Assembly (NCBI GenBank): GCA_963822955.1
Contig: CAWGJS010000007.1
Location: 682,001-746,000 of the forward strand
From: JAJYUU01 sp963822955
Lineage (GTDB): Bacteria > Actinomycetota > Actinomycetes > Streptosporangiales > Streptosporangiaceae
DNA length: 64,000 bases
Direction: 5' to 3'
The notes under the pieces are model-generated. The model had not been told where the DNA came from and did no database searches. It worked only from the letters and a program-made list of their open reading frames with translations. A program made the translations under genes and the position numbers. Positions 46,087 to 54,402 of this stretch are shown piece by piece (position 1 is the stretch's first letter; each line of letters opens with the position of its first letter).

Positions 46087-47286
46087 GTGGACCGGCGAAG
46101 CTTCGGGCTGGAGACCGAGTACGGCGTCACGTGCACGTTCGGCGGGCAGCGCCGCCTGTCGCCCGACGAGGTGGCCAGGTACCTGTTCCGGCGCGTGGTG
46201 TCGCAGCGCGGGAGCAGCGCCGAGGTCCTGCGGAACGGGGCGCGGCTCTACATCGGCGCGGGCAGTCATCCCACGTACGCGACCCCAGAGTGCGACAACG
46301 TCATGGACCTGGTCACGCACGACAAGGCAGGCGAGCGCATTCTCGAGGACCTGCTTGTTGACGCTGATGCGCGCCTGGGTGAAGACGGCATCACCGGCGA
46401 CATTTACCTGTTCAAGAACAACACCGACTCGGCCGGCAACTCCTACGGCTGCCACGAGAACTACCTCGTCGGCCGGCACAGCGAGTTCGGCCTGCTCACA
46501 GATGTGCTGATCCCGTTCCTGGTGACGCGCCAGATCATCTGCGGCGCCGGCAAGGTCCTGCGAACGCCGCGCGGCGCTGTCTACTTCGTCAGCCAGCAGG
46601 CCGAGTACATCTGGGAGAGCGTGTCGTGGGCCATCGCCAGGTCCCGGGGGATCATTAACAGCCGCGACGAGCCGCACGCCGACGCCGAGCGGTTCCGCCT
46701 GCTGCACGTGATCGTCGGCGACTCGAACATGAGCGAGACCACCATGCTGCTCAACGTCGGCGCCACCGACCTGGTGCTCCGCATGGTCGAAGCCGGGATC
46801 GTGATGCGTGACCTGACGCTCGAGAACCCGATCCGCGCGATCCGAGAAGTCAGCCACGACGTGACCGGCCGCCGCCCGGTCCGGCTCGCCAACGGCCGGA
46901 AGGTCAGCGCCCTGGATATCCAGCAGGAGTACCTGTCCAAGGCCATGGACTTCACGGCCCGCACGGATGCGGTCGCGACCACGACCCGGGTGCTCGAGCT
47001 GTGGGAGCGGACGCTGCGCGCGGTCGAGACCGGCGACCTCGGACTGGTCTCCCGGGAGATCGACTGGGTCACCAAGCTCCAGCTGATCGAGCGATACATG
47101 GCCATGCACGACCTGCCACTCGCCTCGCCCCGGGTCGCCCAGCTCGACCTCGCCTACCACGACCTGCACCGCGGCCGCGGCCTGTACTACCTGCTGCAGA
47201 AGCGCGGCGCCGTCGAGCGGGCGTGCCGCGATCTCGACATCTTCGAAGCCAAGTCCGTGCGGCCGCACGGTCATCCACCGAGATGA
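46087..47286 (+). CDS. pafA: Pup-protein ligase PafA, C-terminus missing
   Basis: PafA joins Pup to lysines of target proteins for proteasomal or other fates. From GTG 46087 the 399-residue product shows GLETEYGVTCTFGG (catalytic Glu and base region), LEDLLVDADARL, IYLFKNNTDSAGNSYGCHEN (Mg/ATP site), LRTPRGAVYFVSQQ, DEPHADAERFRLLHVIVGDS, and RAIREVSHDVTGRRPVRL. Known PafA proteins have about 450 residues; here homology ends at DIFEAKSV near 47262 and eight unrelated residues lead to a stop. The missing ~50-60 C-terminal residues include the conserved TVDWVHLKLND and DPFRSVDERV parts. Either it is a second, dead copy or pupylation is impaired. It is not accompanied by pup, dop or proteasome genes. 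Confidence 0.85.
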   Translation: MDRRSFGLETEYGVTCTFGGQRRLSPDEVARYLFRRVVSQRGSSAEVLRNGARLYIGAGSHPTYATPECDNVMDLVTHDKAGERILEDLLVDADARLGEDGITGDIYLFKNNTDSAGNSYGCHENYLVGRHSEFGLLTDVLIPFLVTRQIICGAGKVLRTPRGAVYFVSQQAEYIWESVSWAIARSRGIINSRDEPHADAERFRLLHVIVGDSNMSETTMLLNVGATDLVLRMVEAGIVMRDLTLENPIRAIREVSHDVTGRRPVRLANGRKVSALDIQQEYLSKAMDFTARTDAVATTTRVLELWERTLRAVETGDLGLVSREIDWVTKLQLIERYMAMHDLPLASPRVAQLDLAYHDLHRGRGLYYLLQKRGAVERACRDLDIFEAKSVRPHGHPPR

Positions 47287-47546
47287 GCGCGGCCGCGAAG
47301 CTACGTCGTCGGGTGAACCTCGTCGGAGCGTTCACCAGACACCAGATGCGGCATGAGCGCGCATCTATGGCCAGGCAGACCACGAATATTCATGCAGTCA
47401 GCTTGGTCCTGGCTGCCCAGAGGTCACCGAACGACAACAACGTTCTGCAGCCCGCGTGCTTGTGGCACTGCCCGGGTGAACCGCTTGCTCAGTCGCTGAC
47501 GGATCCGAGATTGCCGGACATCGCGACCCCTGAGGTCCATTTTGGA
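47287..47546. other. Spacer between truncated pafA and the DeoR fragment
   Basis: No gene is supported; the pafA truncation point at ~47262 is the left border of unrelated sequence. Confidence 0.35.
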
Positions 47547-48246
47547 TCAGGTCAGGCGGACCTCGACGCCGCGTGCGCGGAGGTTCGCGACCTCGTCTGG
47601 GTCAGCGTCTTGGTCGGTGACGAGTACATGGATGGACTCGATGGGAGCGATGGGGGTGAAGCCTCGGCGGCCTACCTTGGTCGAGTCCGCGACGACGATT
47701 ATGTGGCGGGCCCGGTTCACGAGTGTCGTGCCGATCTGCGCGACCAGCTGGTGCGGGGTCGTCAGCCCGCCGTCGGCGCTGAGCCCGTCGCAGCCCATCA
47801 CGGCGACGTCGGCGCTGAGTTCCTCGAGCGCCTCGATTGACTGCGGGCCGACCAGACACATGTATGCAGGCAGGTATGTTCCGCCGATCGCGACAAGGTG
47901 GGGGTCGTCCCAGGTGCTCACCTCGTTGATGACAGGCAGGGAGTTGGTGACGATCGTCAGCGAGGAGCGCAAGTCATCGCTCAGTGATGCCGCTGTTTTG
48001 GCTACGGTCGAACCAGAGTAAAAGAAGGTGATGGCCTCGGCTGGAATCAGTCCGGCTGCGGCCCGCGCGATCCGTGCTTTGGCGGCAGAGTTGCGCTGCA
48101 CACTCGCTGCGTAGTGACGCGAGGGCTCTCCGACCTGGCGCCGGGTCGCGCCTCCGCGGATCCGTGTGATCATGCCGTCGGCTTCGAGGGCCATCAGGTC
48201 GCGGCGGATGGACATCTCGGTGAGGCCGGTTTCGACGGACAGATCC
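47547..48246 (-). pseudogene. DeoR-family regulator truncated by IS256
   Basis: A GlpR/DeoR-type repressor of sugar operons. It retains part of the HTH (VETGLTEMSIRRDLMALEAD and GMITRIRGGATRR) and the DeoRC sugar-phosphate-sensing domain (ITFFYSGSTVAKTAASLSDD, LTIVTNSLPVINEVS, ISVEVMGCDG-type AVMGCDGLSADGGLT, RHIIVVADSTKVGRRGFTPI). The first ~15 residues of the HTH are replaced by the left end of the IS256 element at 48247; no rest is found beyond its right end, so the region was also rearranged. No start codon remains. The HTH is therefore incomplete. Confidence 0.82.
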
Positions 48247-49634
48247 GGGACTGTCCCGACAACGGTGTTTCCGGCCCGATCGCGCTGAGCCTTCCGGCTT
48301 GGCGGGAGAGGTGCCGTGATGACCGCGACACTAGACGACGTGACGAGCAAGAAGAAGCCGGAACCTACCGCTGAGCAGAAAGCGGCGGCCGAGATGGTGC
48401 GCCGGGCCCGGGAGCAGGGCCTGTCGCTGACGGGCCCGGACGGGTTACTGAAGCAGCTGACCAAGACGGTGCTGGAGACGGCGCTGAACGAGGAGCTCAC
48501 CGAGCATCTGGGCCATGAGAAACACGGCCAGCCGGAGTCCGGCAACGTCCGCAACGGCATTCGGCCCAAGACGGTGCTGACCGAGGCCACCGGCCAGGTC
48601 CAGATCGACGTGCCCCGGGACCGGGCCGGGACGTTCGAGCCGCAAATCGTGAAGAAACGTCAGCGGCGGCTGACCGGCGTCGATGAGATCGTGCTGTCGC
48701 TGTATGCCCGCGGCCTGACCACCGGCGAGATCTGCGCGCACTTCGAGCAGATCTACGGGGCGTCGGTGTCGCGCGAGACCATCTCGAGGATCACCGACAA
48801 GGTCATCGAGGAGATGCAGGCCTGGCAGCAGCGTTCCCTGAACGGCATCTACGCGGCGATCTTCATCGACGCGATCGTGGTCAAGGTCCGCGACGGGCAG
48901 GTCACCAACCGGCCGGTCTATGCCGCGATCGCCGTCACCCTGGACGGAGAGAAGGACATCCTGGGCCTGTGGGCCGGGGCCGGCGGGGAAGGCGCCAAGT
49001 TCTGGATGAGCGTGCTCACCGACATCCGCAACCGCGGTACCCGGGACGTGTTCTTCGTGGTCTGCGACGGGCTGAAAGGCCTGCCCGAGGTCGTCGGCAA
49101 CGTGTGGCCCCTCACCACGGTTCAGACGTGCATCATCCACCTGATCCGCAACACCTTCCGGCTGTCCTCCAAGCGCGACTGGGATGCCATCAAGCGCGCC
49201 ATCAGGCCCATCTACACCGCAGTCAACGCCGACGCGGCGCGGGCCGCGCTGGACGAGCTGGCCGCCGAAATGGGGCCAGCAGTACGGCGCGATCATCCGG
49301 CTGTGGCGCAACGCCTGGGAGCAGTTCATCCCGTTCCTCGACTACGACCTGGAGATCCGCCAGGTGCTGTGCAGCACGAATGCGATCGAGTCGCTGAACG
49401 CCCGCTACCGGCGGGCGGTCAAGGCCCGCGGCCATTTCCCAACCGAGCAGGCGGCGCTAAAGTGCCTCTATCTGGTCACCCGGTCCCTGGACCCGACCGG
49501 GACCGGCCGCACCAGGTGGGCGATGCGATGGAAGCCCGCCCTGAATGCCTTCGCCATCACCTTCGGCGACCGGTTCCCGGCCGCCGAGACCTACTAACCC
49601 AACCCGCCGGAAACACCGTTAGTGAGATAGACCC
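48247..49634 (+). mobile_element. Complete IS256-family element with 28-bp ends
   Basis: Left end GGGACTGTCCCGACAACGGT-GTTTCCGG (48247-48274) and the complement of the right end GGGTCTATCTCACTAACGGT-GTTTCCGG (49607-49634) match in 22 of 28 positions. Total 1388 bp, one transposase ORF. No target-site duplication is visible. A decayed copy of its right end is at 3967-4152. Confidence 0.88.
48316..49597 (+). pseudogene. IS256-family transposase, one-base frameshift
   Basis: The mutator-type transposase keeps NEELTEHLGHEKHGQ near its start, VQIDVPRDRAGTFEPQIV, NGIYAAIFIDAIVVKVRDG (first Asp), RDVFFVVCDGLKGLPEVVG (second Asp) and, in the other frame, CSTNAIESLNARYRRAVKAR (Glu). An extra A in the run at 49268-49270 (GCCGAAATGGGG instead of GCCGAATGGGG) shifts the frame; removing it reads AAEWGQQYGAIIRLWRNAWE and restores ~427 residues. 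The copy is thus inactive as read, unless ribosomal slippage rescues it. Confidence 0.88.
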
Positions 49635-49985
49635 AGGCGCGTATATCTATGCAGCTAATCAGCCAACTGATCGGGGGCGTTACCTCATCGACCGGAACAA
49701 GCTCGCAGGCGGGGGACAGCCGGCCTCTCGCCGTTCCTGTCATGCGATGTCACCCAGCGACTGTGACGCGTCGGGTGTTCCTGTGGGCGGTTCCGTGGAC
49801 GCTGCTTCGTGGTGAAGGCCGCGCGATGGCGCTGCAATGTGACTATGGGTCTCTTTCGCCGCGGGCAGCAGGACTGTGAGCGCCGCCATCGTTATACGAA
49901 GGGCGGTGGATTTCCCCGGACCATGAGGCTCAGGTGCTGAAATAAATCATAGGTAGGCTGACTAAAGGAGATTAAGGGGTTTCGG
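49635..49985. other. Region upstream of the CHAT locus
   Basis: About 350 bases with no supported gene. It becomes AT-richer near the end (AAATAAATCATAGGTAGGCT at 49939-49958, GACTAAAGGAGATTAAGGGG at 49959-49978), a plausible promoter and leader for the CHAT operon. Confidence 0.4.
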
Positions 49986-50072
49986 ATGCTGCCATCAAGC
50001 GTGCGACTGCAGCTCACGGAGATTCCCGCCGGGGCGTCTCGTTTGGGGCGGGCGGTCGGTTCGCGTGGCTGA
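49986..50072 (+). CDS. Short leader ORF overlapping the CHAT start
   Basis: ATG 49986, preceded by AAGGAG and AGGGG, opens a 28-residue frame (MLPSSVRLQLTEIPAGASRL...) whose TGA (50070-50072) overlaps the GTG start of the CHAT gene at 50065. It could couple translation of the CHAT gene, or be its true N-terminus displaced by an indel. Confidence 0.4.
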   Translation: MLPSSVRLQLTEIPAGASRLGRAVGSRG

Positions 50073-53000
50073 GGCTGCAGGATCGGAGCCGGGCCAGCCG
50101 CTGCCGTATGGTGACTGGCTGCTTGCGGATTACAGCTTTCACGTGCCAAATGCCGCCGAATGTGAATTGCTCGGCGTACTGGCCCTCGGAGCCCATACCT
50201 ATCCGCAAATAGCTGGGCCCGTCGCACACCGGTACGCCCAGGTAATCGAGCACGTACTGAGCCTGGAGGAGGCGCTGCGCCGCATCTCAGCGGATGTTGC
50301 GAAGCTTCCGTTGTCGTTTAGATACGTGGAGAAGCTGGCCGAGGTGTCGGTGGCTATGTGCCGGACCAACCGCGTGGCTGACGCCAACACGCTTGCCACC
50401 ATTCTCTTGTGCGCCACTGAGGCACCTCCGGGCTGTTCGGGTAGCGCTTCGTGGAGAGAGGCGGCATACGCGTACCTGCAATGCGTGACCTACATCCTCC
50501 GGCAGAGACCCGACGTTCCCCTTTACCGCACTACTGCGACCATGGCCGATCGCCTGGTGAGTGCGGAGCGCGCGTCTGATGACGGCGCTGCTGGCAGCGA
50601 TCGCCTCGCGCGCGCCTTGTCGTGCTCAGGGCAGCTGCGCCTTGCGGTCGCGATCCGCGAGCGGGCTGGCCCCGAGTTCTGGGATGAGAACGGGGACTGG
50701 CGACGCTCCGCAGTTGTGCACCTGGGCCTTGACGATCCGCCTCCCGATGTGTATCGCCTCGAAAACGCGGTGTCTGTAGTAGTTAAGGCGGCAGAGGAGC
50801 TCCATGAGGCCGCGGACCTGAGGTCAGGCGACGCCCGTGGCGGGTCGCTGATCATGGTCGCCCAGGCCCTCAACTGGCTTTCATTCTCGTCCAGGGCGTC
50901 TTCGGAGGATGTGGTAGGCGCCGCTGGCGAAGCCCTGAGACTGCTGGATCCGGCTGGCCCGAAGGCGGCGCTGATCGACTCGGCGAAGCTTCTTCTTGCC
51001 AGTCACGGGGTCTCATCCGCCTCTCCTGACACCGACGCGCCATTTGCTGATCTCGCGGCCAGGCTAGGCTTGCGGCCAGCGGTCGAGATGCTGCTGGCTC
51101 GCCTATCGCGCGCATTTCGTGAGCGTGACCTGGCCGGGGCCCGAACTGCTGCCTTGCGATGCTGGACGGAGATTCCGCCAGATGCGATGGAGGATCGCGA
51201 CCGGCAAGAGCTACTGGGCCTGAGTGTGCACGCGCTCGACCCGGGAATCGTGCGCTGTGAGCTCTTTGCGGGCGCTGGAGCCGAGAGCGGCGAAGACCTT
51301 GACGCCGCTAGTCTCGCTGGCCCCGATCGCGTCGCCGCCTTTACGCATCTCGCCTTCCATACCGACCAGCACGACGTGGCGATCGCTCTGCTGGGCCAGG
51401 TGATTGCCGAATCCCGAGCCGTCGGCTGGCCATGGACGGCGGTGCACATGCTCACGCAGGGCGTGGCTTGGATGAAGGAAGCGCTCAGACTGGAGGCCGA
51501 TCCCGTGGCGGCGGCCAACGCGTGGGGACGCGCCATCGGTCCGGGGCTCGACCTGCACCTGTTTCCGATGGTGGATGGGTCCTTGCGGCCACTTCACTCC
51601 CTGGCCCACAAGTCTGTGACCCGCGAGCAGAGCCAGTCGGTGATCCATGCGCTATACGGGCTGACGCCGCTGATCGAAGCGGAGTTTGGGGACTCTGTGC
51701 GCGATGTCCTTCACGGTATCGGGCTCAACACGGCGGCACGCCGCGGGAGATTCGATGGGGAGGCGCTAAATGCGCTCCTGGTTCACCGCCAAATGTTCAA
51801 GGCGCCGCTTCTTGGCGTTCTGGCTGCCAATCCGGTCCCCGTCGAGATCGATGAGCAGGCGGCAAGGCTGCTGGCGGTCGCCGGAAGCGCCGAAAAGCTC
51901 GCACCGCAGCGGGCTGACGCGATCGTTGCCGATGAGGATCCCGTCTATGAGGAGCTTCGACTACTTGCCCATGTGCACTCAGAAGAGCGGCTGCCCGGGC
52001 GCTCGGCAGCCGAGCATCTCGTTAACGTGCGGCGCGAGCTGGATGAGTACCTCGCGCACCTGTCGGTGCGTAATGAGACGCGCCAGCTCGCTCTCTTTCC
52101 CGGCAACGCCAAACCCTGGTTTCTTGACGCCATCGTCGAGCACCTTGATGACCGCACGATCCTTGTCGATCTCTGGCTCGGCAACGACGAACAGGGCCGT
52201 CTCGCTTCCTATACAACCGTCCTGGCACGGACGGTGGCAGGGCTTGTCACCCACTCTCAGACGGAGGTCTTGTCCGCTGGCCAAGATGGCGACGTCGCCC
52301 TGCTCACAGATCCGCAGGTGCCCGGGTACACATTGAAGGCATACCCGTGGGCACCTGGAATGGCCCAGCTGCGGGTTGAGCTGCAGATGCAGCCCGACAT
52401 CCGTCCGGTGAGCAGAGCCGCGCAGCAGCGACTGGAACAACTAGGCCAGGTACTGTTCGGAGGAGTAGCTGACGTGATGCGCGAGCTGTCCGGTCAGGGC
52501 TTCCGCCACCTATGCCTATGGCCGCACGGTCCCTTGTGGAACCTGCCGCTGCAGCTTCTCATGCCGACCAAGGGCAGCCCTCTCGCCGATGGCTGGACTG
52601 TGACCACCCTGCCCGCCCTGACAATGCTCAGCGATCGCCAGTCGGCCAGCGGCTCCGGACTAGTCATAGCCAGCTCGCCCTCGGGTGGTGAAAACTATGG
52701 CCTCCCAGCTGAACTCGATGTCGCCGCCCAGGCGCAGATCATCGCCGCGTCGTTTCCCGGTGCCCGGCTGCTGGCCCCGGCAGAGTCGACGCCGCAGCGC
52801 ATCATGTCCGAGGCGAGGGGAGCTCGCTACCTCCACCTAGCCGCGCATGGCGCTGACTATCCCGCAGCTCCAGCATTCGCATGTCTTTACTTCACGCCCG
52901 AGAGCGGATCTGATGGGCGGCTGTTCGCGCACCAGGTCATCCGCCACGGCCTGCAGGGAATCGAGGTCGTGACCTTGAGCGCCTGCGAGTCCGCGCTGGG

Positions 53001-53268
53001 ACGCGCAGACGTCTCGGATAACCTCCGCGGGCTCGCGTCGTCATTCCTCCAAGCCGGTGCTCGGGCAGTGGTCGCTGCGCTATGGCCAGTTTCCGCCGCA
53101 GCGAGCACCGCTTTCTTCACCGCCTTCTACTCCGCGCTAGCGCAGGGCAACACACCACTCGACAGCTTCCGAACCGCGCAGATAGACACGCGAGGACAGT
53201 ATCCAGGGTTCAAAGACTGGGGCGGATTCACCTTCATCGGCGCCTGGAAGAAAGGAAGCAACGCATGA
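50065..53268 (+). CDS. Large CHAT-domain protein
   Basis: A 1067-residue protein. The N-terminal ~740 residues are helical with no classical TPR consensus (SFRYVEKLAEVSVAMCRTNR, GRAIGPGLDLHLF). The C-terminal CHAT domain (caspase HetF associated with TPRs) begins near HLCLWPHGPLWNLPLQLLMP and GLVIASSPSGG and contains the cysteine-protease dyad: His928 in RYLHLAAHGADYP and Cys974 in VVTLSACESALGRAD, then the family's FLQAGARAVVAALWPVSAAA and a terminal GWGGFTFIGAW-like end (KDWGGFTFIGAW). CHAT proteases act in bacterial programmed death and antiphage responses when triggered. The next gene overlaps its stop by four bases. Confidence 0.88.
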   Translation: MAEAAGSEPGQPLPYGDWLLADYSFHVPNAAECELLGVLALGAHTYPQIAGPVAHRYAQVIEHVLSLEEALRRISADVAKLPLSFRYVEKLAEVSVAMCRTNRVADANTLATILLCATEAPPGCSGSASWREAAYAYLQCVTYILRQRPDVPLYRTTATMADRLVSAERASDDGAAGSDRLARALSCSGQLRLAVAIRERAGPEFWDENGDWRRSAVVHLGLDDPPPDVYRLENAVSVVVKAAEELHEAADLRSGDARGGSLIMVAQALNWLSFSSRASSEDVVGAAGEALRLLDPAGPKAALIDSAKLLLASHGVSSASPDTDAPFADLAARLGLRPAVEMLLARLSRAFRERDLAGARTAALRCWTEIPPDAMEDRDRQELLGLSVHALDPGIVRCELFAGAGAESGEDLDAASLAGPDRVAAFTHLAFHTDQHDVAIALLGQVIAESRAVGWPWTAVHMLTQGVAWMKEALRLEADPVAAANAWGRAIGPGLDLHLFPMVDGSLRPLHSLAHKSVTREQSQSVIHALYGLTPLIEAEFGDSVRDVLHGIGLNTAARRGRFDGEALNALLVHRQMFKAPLLGVLAANPVPVEIDEQAARLLAVAGSAEKLAPQRADAIVADEDPVYEELRLLAHVHSEERLPGRSAAEHLVNVRRELDEYLAHLSVRNETRQLALFPGNAKPWFLDAIVEHLDDRTILVDLWLGNDEQGRLASYTTVLARTVAGLVTHSQTEVLSAGQDGDVALLTDPQVPGYTLKAYPWAPGMAQLRVELQMQPDIRPVSRAAQQRLEQLGQVLFGGVADVMRELSGQGFRHLCLWPHGPLWNLPLQLLMPTKGSPLADGWTVTTLPALTMLSDRQSASGSGLVIASSPSGGENYGLPAELDVAAQAQIIAASFPGARLLAPAESTPQRIMSEARGARYLHLAAHGADYPAAPAFACLYFTPESGSDGRLFAHQVIRHGLQGIEVVTLSACESALGRADVSDNLRGLASSFLQAGARAVVAALWPVSAAASTAFFTAFYSALAQGNTPLDSFRTAQIDTRGQYPGFKDWGGFTFIGAWKKGSNA

Positions 53269-53954
53269 GCCTCGATCTGTTGGTAACGCGGCCCGAGCTC
53301 ACCACCTACGCCCTCGCTGCGGAACGGACACTCGGCGGCCCACAGTACGAACTGGAAACCCGCGTCTCTATTGGCACCGCCGAGCCCTACCCGATCACGG
53401 CCAATCGCGTGACGGACGATCCGGATCTTGCTGTCACACTGAATCGCTACGACCGCCATAAGTACTACGGCATCTGTCTGGTCTGCAGCTTTCTCGGAGC
53501 CGCCCCGGAGGTCGTAGAGCATGCCACGTTCTCAGTGACCCTCTCCTATGCTGACCCGGGGGCGGACGATAAGCCCATCGCTTGGTCGCTGTGGCCCCGT
53601 AAGCTCGTCACGAAGCCGGTACACCAGACGAAATCCTTCAAGGGATCGATCGGCATCAAGGTAGGCATCGACCTCCGGCTCGAAGGCGGCCATTCAGAAG
53701 AGGCGGACGAAGATCAGTGTTACGTCGTAGCGGCCGGGGAGCGCGAGCCCGACCCAGAATGGCGTTTCCGGCGCACGGCGAAAGTCGCGGCTCTCGACGG
53801 AGTGCACGATCTATGGCTGGTGGCCCAGGTTGAGCGGGGCAGAGAGGCAGCCGTCGTGTACGGCGTCAATGCTGTGGTGCGCCGCCCGAAGTTTGGAATC
53901 TCCTACACGCGGCTGGATATCCCGGTTCCGAAACGGACTCTGCACCTGAAGTAG
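53265..53954 (+). CDS. Uncharacterised partner coupled to the CHAT gene
   Basis: The start ATG 53265 overlaps the CHAT stop (ATGA), with GGAAG seven bases before it, so the two are translationally coupled. The 229-residue product is beta-rich (TYALAAERTLGGPQYELETR, YGICLVCSFLGAAPEVVEHA, WRFRRTAKVAALDGVHDLWL) with no signal peptide, helix-rich region or known motif. Tight coupling argues for a complex with, or cleavage by, the CHAT protein, as an inhibitor, sensor or substrate. No family recognised. Confidence 0.75.
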   Translation: MSLDLLVTRPELTTYALAAERTLGGPQYELETRVSIGTAEPYPITANRVTDDPDLAVTLNRYDRHKYYGICLVCSFLGAAPEVVEHATFSVTLSYADPGADDKPIAWSLWPRKLVTKPVHQTKSFKGSIGIKVGIDLRLEGGHSEEADEDQCYVVAAGEREPDPEWRFRRTAKVAALDGVHDLWLVAQVERGREAAVVYGVNAVVRRPKFGISYTRLDIPVPKRTLHLK

Positions 53955-54402
53955 TGTCCTAAGGACGCGGATGCTGGCTGGCCTTGGCCGCGCTCTTGCA
54001 GGGTCGACGTCTCATCATCAGCAGTGTGCCACGTCCAGCGCCGCGCCGTTCGCATGGGGTCCCGCGGAGCCTGGGTGGTTCGGCTGCCCACCATCCGCAG
54101 CCGGTTCGAGGAGATCGCGGCCGCCACCGCAGCGCGAGCAGCGCGAAGCCGACGGGAGCGGGGCGCTCTGGTTTGTTGCCATCAGCGCACACTCGAAATC
54201 CCTGTGCTGAGCACCCTAATCGTGGACGGCCACAAGCTGATGGGAGCCATCGCCCTTGCCCATGCCCGGTAGCGGGATTCTTCGAGCCGGACCGGGATGA
54301 GAAAGGCAACATCGTCGGCATTGTTGCGATGCGGCGAGCTATATGTGACATACATATAGTAGTTCTCAAGTCGGATCGTCTGCGGCGATTCAGGGAGCAT
54401 CA
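53955..54402. other. Spacer between the CHAT pair and the NACHT gene, with a possible IS21 scar
   Basis: No intact gene. The frame at 54024-54272 reads VVRLPTIRSRFEEIAAATAA, resembling the segment LPTIRSRFEEIAxxAA of IstB helper ATPases of IS21 elements, then loses sense. The palindrome at 54339-54359 follows. Confidence 0.4.
54339..54359. promoter_or_regulatory. Palindrome upstream of the NACHT gene
   Basis: CTATATGT-GACAT-ACATATAG is a perfect 8-bp inverted repeat with a 5-base spacer, 44 bases before the NACHT start. It stands out in the GC-rich context and looks like a dimeric repressor operator. Confidence 0.65.
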
